This document shows positions 32,187 to 39,957 of a stretch of 43,329 nucleotides of DNA, one piece after another. The position numbers were made by a program, and so were the translations under genes. Each line of letters opens with the position of its first letter. The stretch's first letter is position 1. Source of the DNA: Nocardiopsis trehalosi NBRC 14201 (lineage in GTDB: Bacteria; Actinomycetota; Actinomycetes; Streptosporangiales; Streptosporangiaceae); assembly GCF_001552555.1 (NCBI RefSeq), contig NZ_BCRK01000030.1, forward strand, positions 1 through 43,329, written 5' to 3'. The notes beneath the pieces were generated by a model, which worked only from the letters and a program-made list of their open reading frames with translations, was not told the DNA's origin and made no database searches.

Positions 32187-33224
32187 GTGAAATTCGACCG
32201 CCTGCTGGCGATCCTGCTGCTGCTCCAGACCCGCGGGCGGGTCCCGGCGCCCGAACTCGCCGCCCGCCTGGAGGTGTCCACCCGCACCATCCTGCGCGAC
32301 GTCGAGGCGCTGTCGGCCGCGGGCGTCCCCGTCTACGCCGAACGGGGGCGCCACGGCGGCATCTCCCTGCTGCCCGGGTTCCGCACCGACGTCACCGGGC
32401 TGACCGCCGACGAGGCGCGCGCCCTGTTCGTCCTCGCCGCCCAAGGCGCCCACACCGCCCTGGGCCTGGGCGGCGCCCACGCCTCCGCGCTGCGCAAGGT
32501 CATGGCGGCGCTGCCCGCCGCCCACCGGCCCGCCGCCGACCTCACCCGCCGCCGCGTCCTGGTCGACCCCGACCGGTGGATGGCGCGCACCGGCGGCACC
32601 GACGACGGCGGTGGCACCGGCGTCGACGCCCTGCACACCGCCGTCTTCACCGACCGGCGCCTGCGCCTGCGCTACCGGCACAGCGGCACGCAGCGGCCGG
32701 TCGGCTACACCGTCGACCCCTACGGGCTCGTCGCCAAGGCCGGCGTCTGGTACCTGGTGGCCGACCACCGGCGCCGCGAACGCCTGTTCCGGGCCGACCG
32801 GATCGCGTCGGCCACCGTGACCGACGCCCCGGTCCGGCGCCGCGCCGGCGTGGAACTGGCCGACGCCTGGGAGCGGCTGCGGCGCGGCGTCGAGGACCGG
32901 CCCCCGGCCGTCGTCGTGCGGGCGCGGGTGCGCCGCGACCGCGTCGACCTGTTCGTACGCATCGTCGGCGCGTTCCTCACCGGCCCGCCGGAGCCGGAAC
33001 CCGGTGGCGCCTGGTCGGCCGTGCGCCTCGGCTACCCGGACGTGCGGGCGGTGCGCCAGCTCCTGCAGTTCGGCGACCACGTGGAGGTCCTCGGCCCGCC
33101 CGAGGCCCGCACCGAGATCGCCGCCGTCGCCGCCGAGACCGCCGCCCTCTACACCCGGGGCCGAGCCGCCGGACCGGCGCGCGCGGCGCGGCCGTCCGCC
33201 GGTCCGGCATCACGCCCGACTTGA
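32187..33224 (+). CDS. YafY-type HTH/WYL-domain transcriptional regulator
   Basis: A 345-residue regulator. The N-terminal HTH_11 is FDRLLAILLLLQTRGRVPAP, then ELAARLEVSTRTILRDVEAL. The WYL domain (about 145-225) has LRLRYRHSGTQRPVGYTVDP and GLVAKAGVWYLVADH, with the WYL triplet itself. A WCX extension follows, and the tail is low-complexity. GTG 32187 has CATGCT 6 bases upstream and no well-placed ribosome site, so it may be leaderless. It is the third gene in a row with this orientation but has its own start region. Confidence 0.92.
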   Translation: MKFDRLLAILLLLQTRGRVPAPELAARLEVSTRTILRDVEALSAAGVPVYAERGRHGGISLLPGFRTDVTGLTADEARALFVLAAQGAHTALGLGGAHASALRKVMAALPAAHRPAADLTRRRVLVDPDRWMARTGGTDDGGGTGVDALHTAVFTDRRLRLRYRHSGTQRPVGYTVDPYGLVAKAGVWYLVADHRRRERLFRADRIASATVTDAPVRRRAGVELADAWERLRRGVEDRPPAVVVRARVRRDRVDLFVRIVGAFLTGPPEPEPGGAWSAVRLGYPDVRAVRQLLQFGDHVEVLGPPEARTEIAAVAAETAALYTRGRAAGPARAARPSAGPASRPT

Positions 33225-33345
33225 GGATAAATCCGGCCCCCACCGCGCCCACCTGGGGAGATCGACGTCCACTCCTCACAAAGGGTTTCAATGGAACACT
33301 TGAAGCCGAGGGCGGCGCAGGTCCGCCCCGGAAAGGACCCCTGAC

Positions 33346-33819
33346 GTGACCGAGGACGAGATCACCGCCTTCGCCGCCACCCTGCCCGACGTGGTCGTGC
33401 ACGTCGCGAGCGAGGAGGCCGGCGACCCCGAGCCGGCGTGGGGCGACACATTCCTGTTCCACAACCCCGACGGCGTCATCCCCCGCGACGGCCGGCTGCC
33501 GTTCGCCACCATCGTCCGCAGCGACTACCCGGGCTGGGACACCGCCTCGGACCTGGACCGCCCCGGCGTGTGGCGCCTCAACATCGCCGTCGGCCGCGCG
33601 GTGTTCACCGAGCTCCTCGGCTACCCGCCCGCCGCCTACGACGACCACCGGGACGGCGTCGACCACACCGCGGCCGACCGCATCCTGCCGCACCCGCTGT
33701 ACGCGGTGCAGGGCTGGGTCGCCGTCCTCAACCCGGGCCCCGCGACGGCGGACCGCGTCCGCCCCCTCATCGAGGGCGCCTACACCCGCGCCGCCCGCCG
33801 ACCCCAGCGCCCCCGGTAG
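33346..33819 (+). CDS. DUF6194-like protein
   Basis: A 157-residue cytoplasmic protein that I recognise as the DUF6194 type. It contains WGDTFLFHNPDGVIPRDGRL, PFATIVRSDYPGWDTASDLD and GVWRLNIAVGRAVFTELLGY. The family is frequent in Streptomyces and has no known function. Its compact alpha/beta pattern resembles small antitoxin or stress proteins, but that is only an impression. GTG 33346 follows GGAAAGGA. The 121-bp upstream gap is unusually AT-rich in places (GTTTCAATGGAAC near 33285), which suggests its promoter. Confidence 0.75.
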   Translation: MTEDEITAFAATLPDVVVHVASEEAGDPEPAWGDTFLFHNPDGVIPRDGRLPFATIVRSDYPGWDTASDLDRPGVWRLNIAVGRAVFTELLGYPPAAYDDHRDGVDHTAADRILPHPLYAVQGWVAVLNPGPATADRVRPLIEGAYTRAARRPQRPR

Positions 33820-33837
33820 CCGCCCGCACCACCGGGC

Positions 33838-33919
33838 ACCAGGGGCCCCTGGTACTCCGGGAGCCGCCCGGCCGGCAGCGGAACCAGGGGCCCCAGCGGC
33901 ATCCGCGCCCACTAGGCTC
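33838..33919 (+). promoter_or_regulatory. Repeated ACCAGGGGCCCC element and -10 before the HAD gene
   Basis: The first copy is part of the 16-bp palindrome ACCAGGGGCCCCTGGT (33838-33853). The second is ACCAGGGGCCCC at 33883-33894. The -10-like TAGGCT (33914-33919) places the -35 over the end of the second copy. An operator pair is likely. The first palindrome could also terminate the DUF6194-like gene. Confidence 0.5.
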
Positions 33920-34000
33920 ACCCCGGGCCCGGACGGGCGTCGACCCCGTGTCGCCGCCCGTCCCGCCCGGCGCGGACACCGACGGCTAGGAGCACCTCCC

Positions 34001-34693
34001 ATGACCCCACCCCCCGCCATCGACGGGCTCGTCTTCGACATCCTCGGGACGATGGTCGACGAACCCGGCGGCATCCGCCGCGGCGTCCGGGCCCTGGTCC
34101 CCGACGCCGACGACGCCCGGACCGACGCCCTCGTCCAGGTGTGGCAGCGCCACGTCGACCAACGGCAGCGCGAGATCCTCGCCGGGCACCGCCCCTACTC
34201 CGACAGCACCGTCATCGACCTAGAGGCGGCGACCCGCGTCGCCGCCGAGGCCGGCGTCGACGACGCCGACGCCATCCGCTCCCTGGCGGCCGCCGGGCAG
34301 CGGCTGGACCCCTGGCCCGACTCGGTCCGCGCCCTGGACCGGCTGGCCGCGCGGTTCCCGGTGATCGGCCTGTCCAACGCCGCCGGCACCGCCCTCACCC
34401 GCATCAGCGCGCACGCGGGGCTGCGCTGGCACCAGGTGCTCTCGGCCGAGGACGCGCGCGGCTACAAGCCGCACGCCGACGTCTACCGGCTGGCCGTCAC
34501 CAACGCGGGCCGCCCGCCGGAACGCCTGCTCATGGTCGCCGCCCACGCCTGGGACCTCCGGGCCGCCCAGGCCGTCGGCATGCGCACCGCCTACGTCCAG
34601 CGCCCCGTGGGCGACCCGCCCACCGAGGCGGACGCGTTCGACCTGTACGCGACGAGCCTGGACGACCTCGCCACCCGCCTCGGCGCCCCCTGA
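34001..34693 (+). CDS. HAD-superfamily hydrolase, haloacid dehalogenase type II
   Basis: A 230-residue HAD enzyme. Motif I is GLVFDILGTMVD with the nucleophile Asp13. Motif II is the Ser of IGLSNAAGT, the motif III Lys is in RGYKPHADVYRLA, and the motif IV region is MVAAHAWDLRAAQAVG. The AHAWD ending is characteristic of L-2-haloacid dehalogenases rather than phosphatases. TAGGAG precedes the ATG. The length is typical. The actual substrate is uncertain. Confidence 0.9.
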   Translation: MTPPPAIDGLVFDILGTMVDEPGGIRRGVRALVPDADDARTDALVQVWQRHVDQRQREILAGHRPYSDSTVIDLEAATRVAAEAGVDDADAIRSLAAAGQRLDPWPDSVRALDRLAARFPVIGLSNAAGTALTRISAHAGLRWHQVLSAEDARGYKPHADVYRLAVTNAGRPPERLLMVAAHAWDLRAAQAVGMRTAYVQRPVGDPPTEADAFDLYATSLDDLATRLGAP

Positions 34694-34710
34694 CACCCGC
34701 GCCCGGGCGC

Positions 34711-34737
34711 CGGGGCGGACGCCCGGTGTCCGCCCCG
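34711..34737 (+). terminator. Hairpin after the HAD gene
   Basis: Ten-base arms (34711-34720 and 34728-34737) pair perfectly around GCCCGGT, 17 bases after the stop. A second inverted repeat, GGTCGGCG/CGCCGACC (34774-34790), follows. Together they isolate the next promoter. Confidence 0.6.
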
Positions 34738-34818
34738 CGCGGGGTGCGGCGCACACCACCGACCGGGTGACCAGGTCGGCGGCGCCGACCGTCCGGTGGC
34801 CGTGACCGGCCGGATCGG

Positions 34819-34847
34819 CTGACAGCGCGGGTCCGGCCGGTTACCGT
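34819..34847 (+). promoter_or_regulatory. Promoter of the peptide-methyltransferase operon
   Basis: CTGACA (34819-34824), a 17-bp spacer and TACCGT (34842-34847). This is the closest match to a housekeeping sigma promoter in the window. The predicted start near 34854 gives a 34-base leader with GAGGAG before ATG 34888. Confidence 0.7.
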
Positions 34848-34887
34848 CGATCCCGCACCCGACCCGCCCCGCACCCGAGGAGCACCC

Positions 34888-35031
34888 ATGGCCGGCAAGC
34901 ACGGCGACCCCGACAAGCCCACCGACGCCAACCCCGGGTCCGACCGCGACGGGCAGCGGCCCGGGGCGGGGCACGGCAGTGGGGAGCCCATGCCCGAGCA
35001 GGGCGGCGACGGCACCCGGCCCGGCCAGTGA
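34888..35031 (+). CDS. 47-residue Asp/Gly/Pro-rich peptide, candidate RiPP precursor
   Basis: A short gene with a strong ribosome site (GAGGAG, 6-base spacing). The peptide starts MAGKHGDPDKPTDANPG and ends GGDGTRPGQ. It has no hydrophobic segment and no Cys. It has six Asp, two of them in Asp-Gly pairs (Asp21-Gly22 and Asp41-Gly42), the pair most prone to aspartimide formation. Its stop overlaps the methyltransferase GTG (GTGA), so one peptide gene and one PCMT-like enzyme are coupled. This is the layout of imiditide RiPPs. A disordered helper protein is the alternative. I do not recognise the sequence. Confidence 0.65.
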   Translation: MAGKHGDPDKPTDANPGSDRDGQRPGAGHGSGEPMPEQGGDGTRPGQ

Positions 35032-36200
35032 CGCACCCTCCCGGCCTGCGCCTGGCCCGCGTCCTCACCCGGCGCGGCGTGGTCCAGGACACGGCATGGC
35101 ACCGCGCGCTCCTGGCGGTCGACCGCCGGGCGTTCATCCCCCCGACCGTCTGGGTGCCCGACCCCGAGCACCCGGGGTGGGACCGGCCCATCACCCGCGA
35201 CGACCCCGACTACCGCCGGTGGGCCGACGACGACTACGCGCTGGTGACCCAGGTGGACGACGGCCGCCCGGCGGGGGCGGACGGGCGCGGACTCCTCCCC
35301 ACCTCCAGCATCTCCCAGCCGTCGCTGGTCGTGGCCATGCTCCAGGCCCTCGACGTCCGGGACGGTATGCGGGTGCTGGAGATCGGCACCGGCACCGGCT
35401 ACAACGCCGCCCTGCTGTGCGCCCGCCTGGGCGACGCGAACGTGGTGTCGGTGGAGATCGACCCCGCCGTCGCCGCGGGGGCGGCGAAGAACCTGGCCGC
35501 CGCCGGGTTCGCCCCGCGCCTGGTCGTGGGCGACGGCGCCCGCGAGGTCGGCGGGCCCTTCGACCGGGTCATCGCGACGGTCGCCGCCCGCCGTATCCCG
35601 CCCGCCTGGATCACCCAGACCGCACCGGGCGGCGTGATCGTCACCCCCTGGGGCCCGGGCACCACGAGTGCGGCGCTGCTGCGCCTGACCGCCGCCGGTG
35701 ACGGCGGTGCCGGCGGGCGGCTGATCGGCGACGCCGCGTTCATGTGGCTCCGGGACCAGCGCAGGGCGCCGTCGAGGTGGCCCGAACACGTGGACGCCGG
35801 CGATCCCGCCGCCATCGCCGGGCCGGTCGCGGTGAACCCCCGGGTGGTGACCGACCGCGACCCCGGATGGGGTGTGGTGCTGGGCCATCTGGTGCCGGAC
35901 CTGGCGGTGGGCCCGGAGGAGGCCCCCGAGGACGACCCGGCGTCCGCCGGTGAGGCGACGGTGTACCTGTTCGATCGGGCGGGGTCGTGGGCGCTGGCGG
36001 AGTACGTGCCGTCAGGGGGTCCGTTCGAGGCCCTGCGGTGCGGTCCTCGGGACCTGTGGGGGGAGGTCGCGGCGGCGCGGGCGGTGTGGGAGGAGGCGGG
36101 GCGCCCGGGCCGCGACCGGTTGGGGCTGACGGTGACGTCCTCGGGTGAGCACCGCCTGTGGGTCGACGCCCCGGACCGCGTCCTGTCCCCGCGCACCTGA
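35028..36200 (+). CDS. PCMT-like O-methyltransferase with C-terminal extension
   Basis: A 390-residue protein. Residues 1-235 match L-isoaspartyl O-methyltransferase: VVQDTAWHRALLAVDRRAFI, TSSISQPSLVVAML (92-105), RVLEIGTGTGYNAALL (115-130), VVGDGAREVGGPFDRVIATV and PPAWITQTAPGGVIVTPWG. The last 150 residues form an extra domain (GEATVYLFDRAGSWALAEYV, ELRLWVDAP-like end EHRLWVDAPDR) that is not in the housekeeping repair enzyme. It is present in the RiPP-associated PCMT homologues of FxLD-lanthipeptide, graspetide and imiditide systems. It probably methylates Asp in the coupled peptide, leading to aspartimide. Repair of isoaspartate is the alternative. Confidence 0.85.
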   Translation: MTHPPGLRLARVLTRRGVVQDTAWHRALLAVDRRAFIPPTVWVPDPEHPGWDRPITRDDPDYRRWADDDYALVTQVDDGRPAGADGRGLLPTSSISQPSLVVAMLQALDVRDGMRVLEIGTGTGYNAALLCARLGDANVVSVEIDPAVAAGAAKNLAAAGFAPRLVVGDGAREVGGPFDRVIATVAARRIPPAWITQTAPGGVIVTPWGPGTTSAALLRLTAAGDGGAGGRLIGDAAFMWLRDQRRAPSRWPEHVDAGDPAAIAGPVAVNPRVVTDRDPGWGVVLGHLVPDLAVGPEEAPEDDPASAGEATVYLFDRAGSWALAEYVPSGGPFEALRCGPRDLWGEVAAARAVWEEAGRPGRDRLGLTVTSSGEHRLWVDAPDRVLSPRT

Positions 36201-36234
36201 CCTGCGCAGCGGTGACCGTCGACGGCAGTGCCCA

Positions 36235-36271
36235 CCGGACGCGGCCGGGGCGCCCGCCACCGGGCGTCCGG
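36235..36271 (+). terminator. Hairpin after the PCMT-like gene
   Basis: The arms CCGGACGC (36235-36242) and GCGTCCGG (36264-36271) are perfect. An inner CGCCCG/CGGGCG stem (36251-36256 and 36261-36266) is an alternative fold. It lies 35 bases after the stop. Confidence 0.5.
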
Positions 36272-36342
36272 GGGCAGGGGCGCGGCACGCCGCCGGGGCG
36301 GCCCCGCGGAGAAACCCGTGGCCGTGCCCGGACGGCCCAGCA

Positions 36343-36348
36343 TAGGGT
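36343..36348 (+). promoter_or_regulatory. -10 box, leaderless start of the methyltransferase gene
   Basis: TAGGGT, then 7 bases, then ATG 36356. No ribosome binding site is present, so a leaderless mRNA is likely and this start is favoured. Confidence 0.5.
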
Positions 36349-36355
36349 CGGCCGC

Positions 36356-37081
36356 ATGGTCGACGACTGCTTCGGACATCCGCGGCTCGCCGCGGTCTAC
36401 GACCCCCTCGACCCCGACCGCGGGGACCTCGACGCCTACCTCCGCATCGCCGAGGAGACCGCGGCCCGCCGCGTGCTGGACATCGGCTGCGGTACCGGGG
36501 TGTTCGCCCTCCAGCTGGCCGAGCGCGGCATCGAGGTCGTCGGCGTCGACCCCGCCCACGCCTCCATCGACGTCGCCCGCGCCAAACCGGGCGCCGAGCG
36601 CGTGCGCTGGATCCGCGGCGACGCCTCCGCCGTCCCGCCGATGCGGGCCGACCTCGCGACGATGACGGCGAACGTCGCCCAGGCCATCACCGACCCCCGG
36701 GCGTGGGCGGCCACCCTGCGGAGCGCCTACGCGGCGCTGCGGCCCGGCGGGCGCCTGGTCTTCGAGACCCGCGTCCCCGCCCGGCGCGCCTGGCGGGAGT
36801 GGACCCGCGAACGCACCCACCGGGTGGTGGACATCCCCGGCGTCGGCCCCGTCACGAGCTGGTGCCGGGTGACCGAGGTGGACGGTCCGCTGGTGTCGTT
36901 CCGCTGGACCTACGTCTTCGGCGCGGACGGCGGCGTGCTGACGTCGGACTCGACGCTGCGCTTCCGCGAACGGCGCGAGGTCGAGGACGACCTGGCCGCG
37001 CACGGCTTCGCGGTCGAGGAGGTCCGCGACGCCCCCGACCGGCCCGGGCGGGAGTTCGTCTTCCTGGCGCGCCGCCCCTGA
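36356..37081 (+). CDS. Class I SAM-dependent methyltransferase
   Basis: A 241-residue methyltransferase of the methyltransferase-11/25 type. The start YDPLDPDRGDLDAYLRIAEE is typical of a widespread actinobacterial group. Motif I is RVLDIGCGTGVFALQLA and the acidic loop is VVGVDPAHASIDVARAK. RWIRGDASAVP precedes the motif II region ADLATMTANVAQAI. The C-terminal half is beta-rich (SFRWTYVFGADGGVLTSDST). The substrate is unknown. It is transcribed from its own promoter and is not coupled to the PCMT-like gene. Confidence 0.88.
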   Translation: MVDDCFGHPRLAAVYDPLDPDRGDLDAYLRIAEETAARRVLDIGCGTGVFALQLAERGIEVVGVDPAHASIDVARAKPGAERVRWIRGDASAVPPMRADLATMTANVAQAITDPRAWAATLRSAYAALRPGGRLVFETRVPARRAWREWTRERTHRVVDIPGVGPVTSWCRVTEVDGPLVSFRWTYVFGADGGVLTSDSTLRFRERREVEDDLAAHGFAVEEVRDAPDRPGREFVFLARRP

Positions 37082-37937
37082 CCCCCGACCCCCGACCACC
37101 CGCGCCACCGGCGACCCCGGGGCCGGCCGACCCGGACGAGGACGGGACGCTCCCGAGACGCCCCGCCGGACCGAGACGCCGTACCCCCGGGAGGGGGTGA
37201 ACCGGAGCGCTGATGGTGACGGACCCGCACCCGCCGCAGCCCGAACCGACCGGCCCGCAGGGCGCGCGGCCCGCCGCACCTCGGCCCGACCCCCGACCGC
37301 TCGCGGCACCCCCGCCCGCACCGTCCTCGGGCGGCGCCGCGCCGGGGGGTCCGCGCACCGGCCGGTTGACGCGGGGGCGCCGATCTGGTGGAATCCGGCG
37401 CAGCGTCGCAGTGCACCCGGCCCGGAGAACGCCGAGGGCATGGAGGCGCGGTACCACGGGAACACGTTGGCACGCCTTTCCCCGCCGCACGGCCCGATCC
37501 CGGTCGGCGGCGCCCCGTCGATGGACGTGCGCCGGCGGCCGTACGGCGACCTCGCCCGGCCGCACCTCGGCGCCGCAACCCGCCTCACCCGCCGGGACCC
37601 CGGCTCCCACCGGCCTGCCCGCCGTCGCCGGCCCGCACCCGGCGCGGGACCGCAACGGGGCCGACGCGGTACCACCACCGTCGCCGCCCCGCCCCGGACG
37701 CGCGGCCTGCCCGCCCACCGGCCGCAGCGCGCCGCGCGCACGACGGAGCCGACGGCCCGGCCGCCTCGTCGGAGCCGCGCTCGGGCGGCGGGCGGCGCCG
37801 GCCGCTCTCCCCGCGCGCGGCCGCCGCCCGGGCACGGCGCCCGCGTCCTGCCCCGACCCCACCACCCACCGCTCCGCCCCTGCGCGCCCGCGCGCGCCCA
37901 TCACACCGCCCCGGCTCCGGCCGGGGGAGAGGACCAC
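37082..37937 (+). other. 856 bp without a convincing gene
   Basis: Long open frames exist here in several registers but are Arg/Pro/Ala-rich filler with no family resemblance. One of them is an in-frame extension of the downstream esterase. A promoter-like pair, TTGACG (37366-37371), 17 bp, TGGAAT (37389-37394), lies inside. An ATG at 37440 after GAGGGC opens only the same filler frame. The stretch could be a long leader, an untranslated RNA, or a decayed gene. Confidence 0.4.
37366..37394 (+). promoter_or_regulatory. Promoter-like sequence in the long gap
   Basis: TTGACG and TGGAAT with exactly 17 bp between them. The start would be near 37401, 540 bp upstream of the esterase gene. Confidence 0.4.
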
Positions 37938-38834
37938 GTGCAGCACACCCGTATCCCCGCGGCGCCCGGCGAGGGCGCTGCCGTCCGCGACCACCTCCAG
38001 GCCATGTTCGCCGACCCGCCGCGCCTGGACCCCGGCGCCGACACCGCCCCGGCGCTGCCCGGCGGCGGGGTCGGCGGCACCCCCGGCACCTGGGTCTCCG
38101 AGGGCGCCGCCGCCGACGTCCGCACCGCCGGGGCCACCGTCTACGTGCACGGCGGCGGGTTCGCCTTCAGCAACCCCACGTTCGAGCTGGTGATGGCCCA
38201 CCGCATCGCCCGCGCCACGGGGCGGCCCTGCTTCGCCCCCGACTACCGCCTGGCGCCCGCGCACCCGTTCCCGGCGGCCGTGGACGACGTCGTCGCGGTC
38301 CACCGCGGCCTGCTCGCCCACGGGGTGCCCGCCGAGCGCATCGTGGCCGTCGGCGAGTCGGCCGGGGCCACCCTGGTGCTGTCGGCCCTGCTGGTCCTGG
38401 CGGCGGCCGGCGACCCGCTGCCCGGGGCCGCGGTCGCGGTCTCCCCGCCGACCGACCTCGCCGACAACGGCACGGAGACCGCCCCCGGGCGCGACTCCCT
38501 CGCCCCCGCCGCCATGGGCGCCATGGCCGAGCAGTACCTCGCGGGCGCGCGCCCCGACCGCGCCCCCCAGTCCCCGATGTACGGGGACCTGGCCGGGCTG
38601 TGCCCGCTGCTGCTGGCCGTGGGCGGCGACGAGATCCTGTTCGAGCAGATCCGGCGGTTCGCCGCAGCGGCCGCAGCGGCGGGCACCCCCGTCGACCTGG
38701 ACGTCTACGACGACATGCCGCACGCCTTCCACGCCGCCGTGCTGGCCCCCGACACCGCCATGCGCCCCACCGGGACCGTCTTCCTGGAGCGCCTCACCCG
38801 CTGGACCGCGCGGACGGCCGCCCCCACCGGGTAG
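37938..38834 (+). CDS. Alpha/beta hydrolase, hormone-sensitive-lipase (HSL) family esterase
   Basis: A 298-residue esterase. The oxyanion motif is VHGGGFAFSNP (71-75 is HGGGF). The nucleophile is Ser141 in GESAGA, the acid is Asp in AVGGDEILFEQ, and the catalytic His is in DDMPHAFHAA. APDYRLAPAHPFPAAVDDV is the classic HSL segment. There is no signal peptide. GTG 37938 follows GAGAGGA; a longer frame upstream is filler and is rejected. Relatives cleave short-chain esters or act in terpene and polyketide degradation. Confidence 0.9.
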   Translation: MQHTRIPAAPGEGAAVRDHLQAMFADPPRLDPGADTAPALPGGGVGGTPGTWVSEGAAADVRTAGATVYVHGGGFAFSNPTFELVMAHRIARATGRPCFAPDYRLAPAHPFPAAVDDVVAVHRGLLAHGVPAERIVAVGESAGATLVLSALLVLAAAGDPLPGAAVAVSPPTDLADNGTETAPGRDSLAPAAMGAMAEQYLAGARPDRAPQSPMYGDLAGLCPLLLAVGGDEILFEQIRRFAAAAAAAGTPVDLDVYDDMPHAFHAAVLAPDTAMRPTGTVFLERLTRWTARTAAPTG

Positions 38835-38850
38835 CCGCGCCCCTGCGGAC

Positions 38851-38877
38851 CGCCCGCCCGGCGCCGCCGGGCGGGCG
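38851..38877 (+). terminator. Strong hairpin after the esterase gene
   Basis: Twelve-base arms (38851-38862 and 38866-38877) pair perfectly around a minimal 3-base loop, 16 bases after the stop. Confidence 0.65.
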
Positions 38878-39128
38878 CCCCGCACCGCCCCGGACCCACC
38901 CGCCGACCGTCGCCGAGGACGCCCGCCGCGGCGCGCCCGGCGCGCCGCGGCCGGAAGCGGCCGACCACCCCCGCGGCCACCCGCGCGTCGGCCCCCGCAA
39001 GCCCCGGCCAGCGCGGACGCACGCGTCCGGACCGGCCGCGGTCCCGATCCGGCCACCCGGGCGGGCATGTCCGCTTCCCGCCACCCCGACGGCGCTGCGC
39101 CCGCGCCGCCGCGGGGCATCGATCCGCC

Positions 39129-39827
39129 ATGACGGCGGAGCAGCGGGCGTTGTACCGGCGGGGTGCGGCACGGTTCCTGAACGCGTACGGCAGGGCGGGC
39201 CTCCGGCGGAAGTGGTCCACCTCGGCGGTGCGGGCGCACACCGCGGCGCGGCGGATCGCCCGATCGGCCGGCGACCCCTCCGAGGAGGCGGCGGCGCTGA
39301 ACGGCCTGGGGGCCGCCCTCGCCATGCGCGGACGCTACGCGCTCGCCCTCGACACCCACGCCACCGCCCGCGACCTCACCGACCGGTCCGGCGACCGGCC
39401 CGGCCACGCCCAGTCCCTGAACGGCACGGCGCTGTGCCTGGACGGGCTCGGCCGCACGGGCGAGGCGATCGCCCTCTTCACCTCCACCCGCGACATGTGC
39501 GTCCGGGAGGACCTGACCGACGGCGAGATCACGGCCCGCTTCCACCTGGGCCTGCTCCTCTCCCAGGAGGGCCGGGCCGAGGAGGCCGCCGCCGAGTACA
39601 CCGCCGTGCGCGACCTCCACCGCGCGCTGGGCCGCGACCTCCCGCAGGCGCACGCCGGGGTCCACCTCGGGGGCGTGCTGCTCGACCTGGGCCGGGTGGA
39701 GGAGGCCGTCGCCGCCCTCACCGACGCCCGCGCCGCCGCCCGCCGCAGCGGGGACCTCCACCGCGTACGCGAGGTCAACCGCCACCTCCGCGCCGCCCTG
39801 CTGCGCGAACCCCCCGACGGCGACTGA
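39129..39827 (+). CDS. TPR-repeat protein
   Basis: A 232-residue all-helical protein with at least four tetratricopeptide repeats between residues 50 and 225: AAALNGLGAALAMRGRYALA, AQSLNGTALCLDGLGRTGEA, ARFHLGLLLSQEGRAEEAAA and AGVHLGGVLLDLGRVEEAVA. The pattern matches the C-terminal TPR arrays of SARP/AfsR-type regulators, but no DNA-binding or NB-ARC domain is present. It may be a stand-alone adaptor or the remnant of such a regulator. No strong ribosome site or -10 is visible before ATG 39129. The 294-bp upstream gap holds the esterase terminator and otherwise nothing I recognise. Confidence 0.8.
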   Translation: MTAEQRALYRRGAARFLNAYGRAGLRRKWSTSAVRAHTAARRIARSAGDPSEEAAALNGLGAALAMRGRYALALDTHATARDLTDRSGDRPGHAQSLNGTALCLDGLGRTGEAIALFTSTRDMCVREDLTDGEITARFHLGLLLSQEGRAEEAAAEYTAVRDLHRALGRDLPQAHAGVHLGGVLLDLGRVEEAVAALTDARAAARRSGDLHRVREVNRHLRAALLREPPDGD

Positions 39828-39957
39828 CCCGCCCCCCGGGCCGCCCGCCCCACCCCGCCCGGCGAGGACAGGACCCGTCCGCATCGCCTCCTACCCTCGG
39901 GGCACCGCCGCGCGCAGGACCCGCGCCGGCGTCCCGCCCCACGCCAGGAGCCCCGCC

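Noticed and set aside
34888-35031. The 47-mer as an FxLD-type lanthipeptide precursor.
   Set aside because: It has no Cys and no FxLD motif, and no LanB/LanC-type gene is adjacent.
37197-37937. In-frame N-terminal extension of the HSL esterase by about 247 residues.
   Set aside because: The extension is filler without hydrophobic or conserved segments, and GTG 37938 has a good ribosome site and gives the normal family length.
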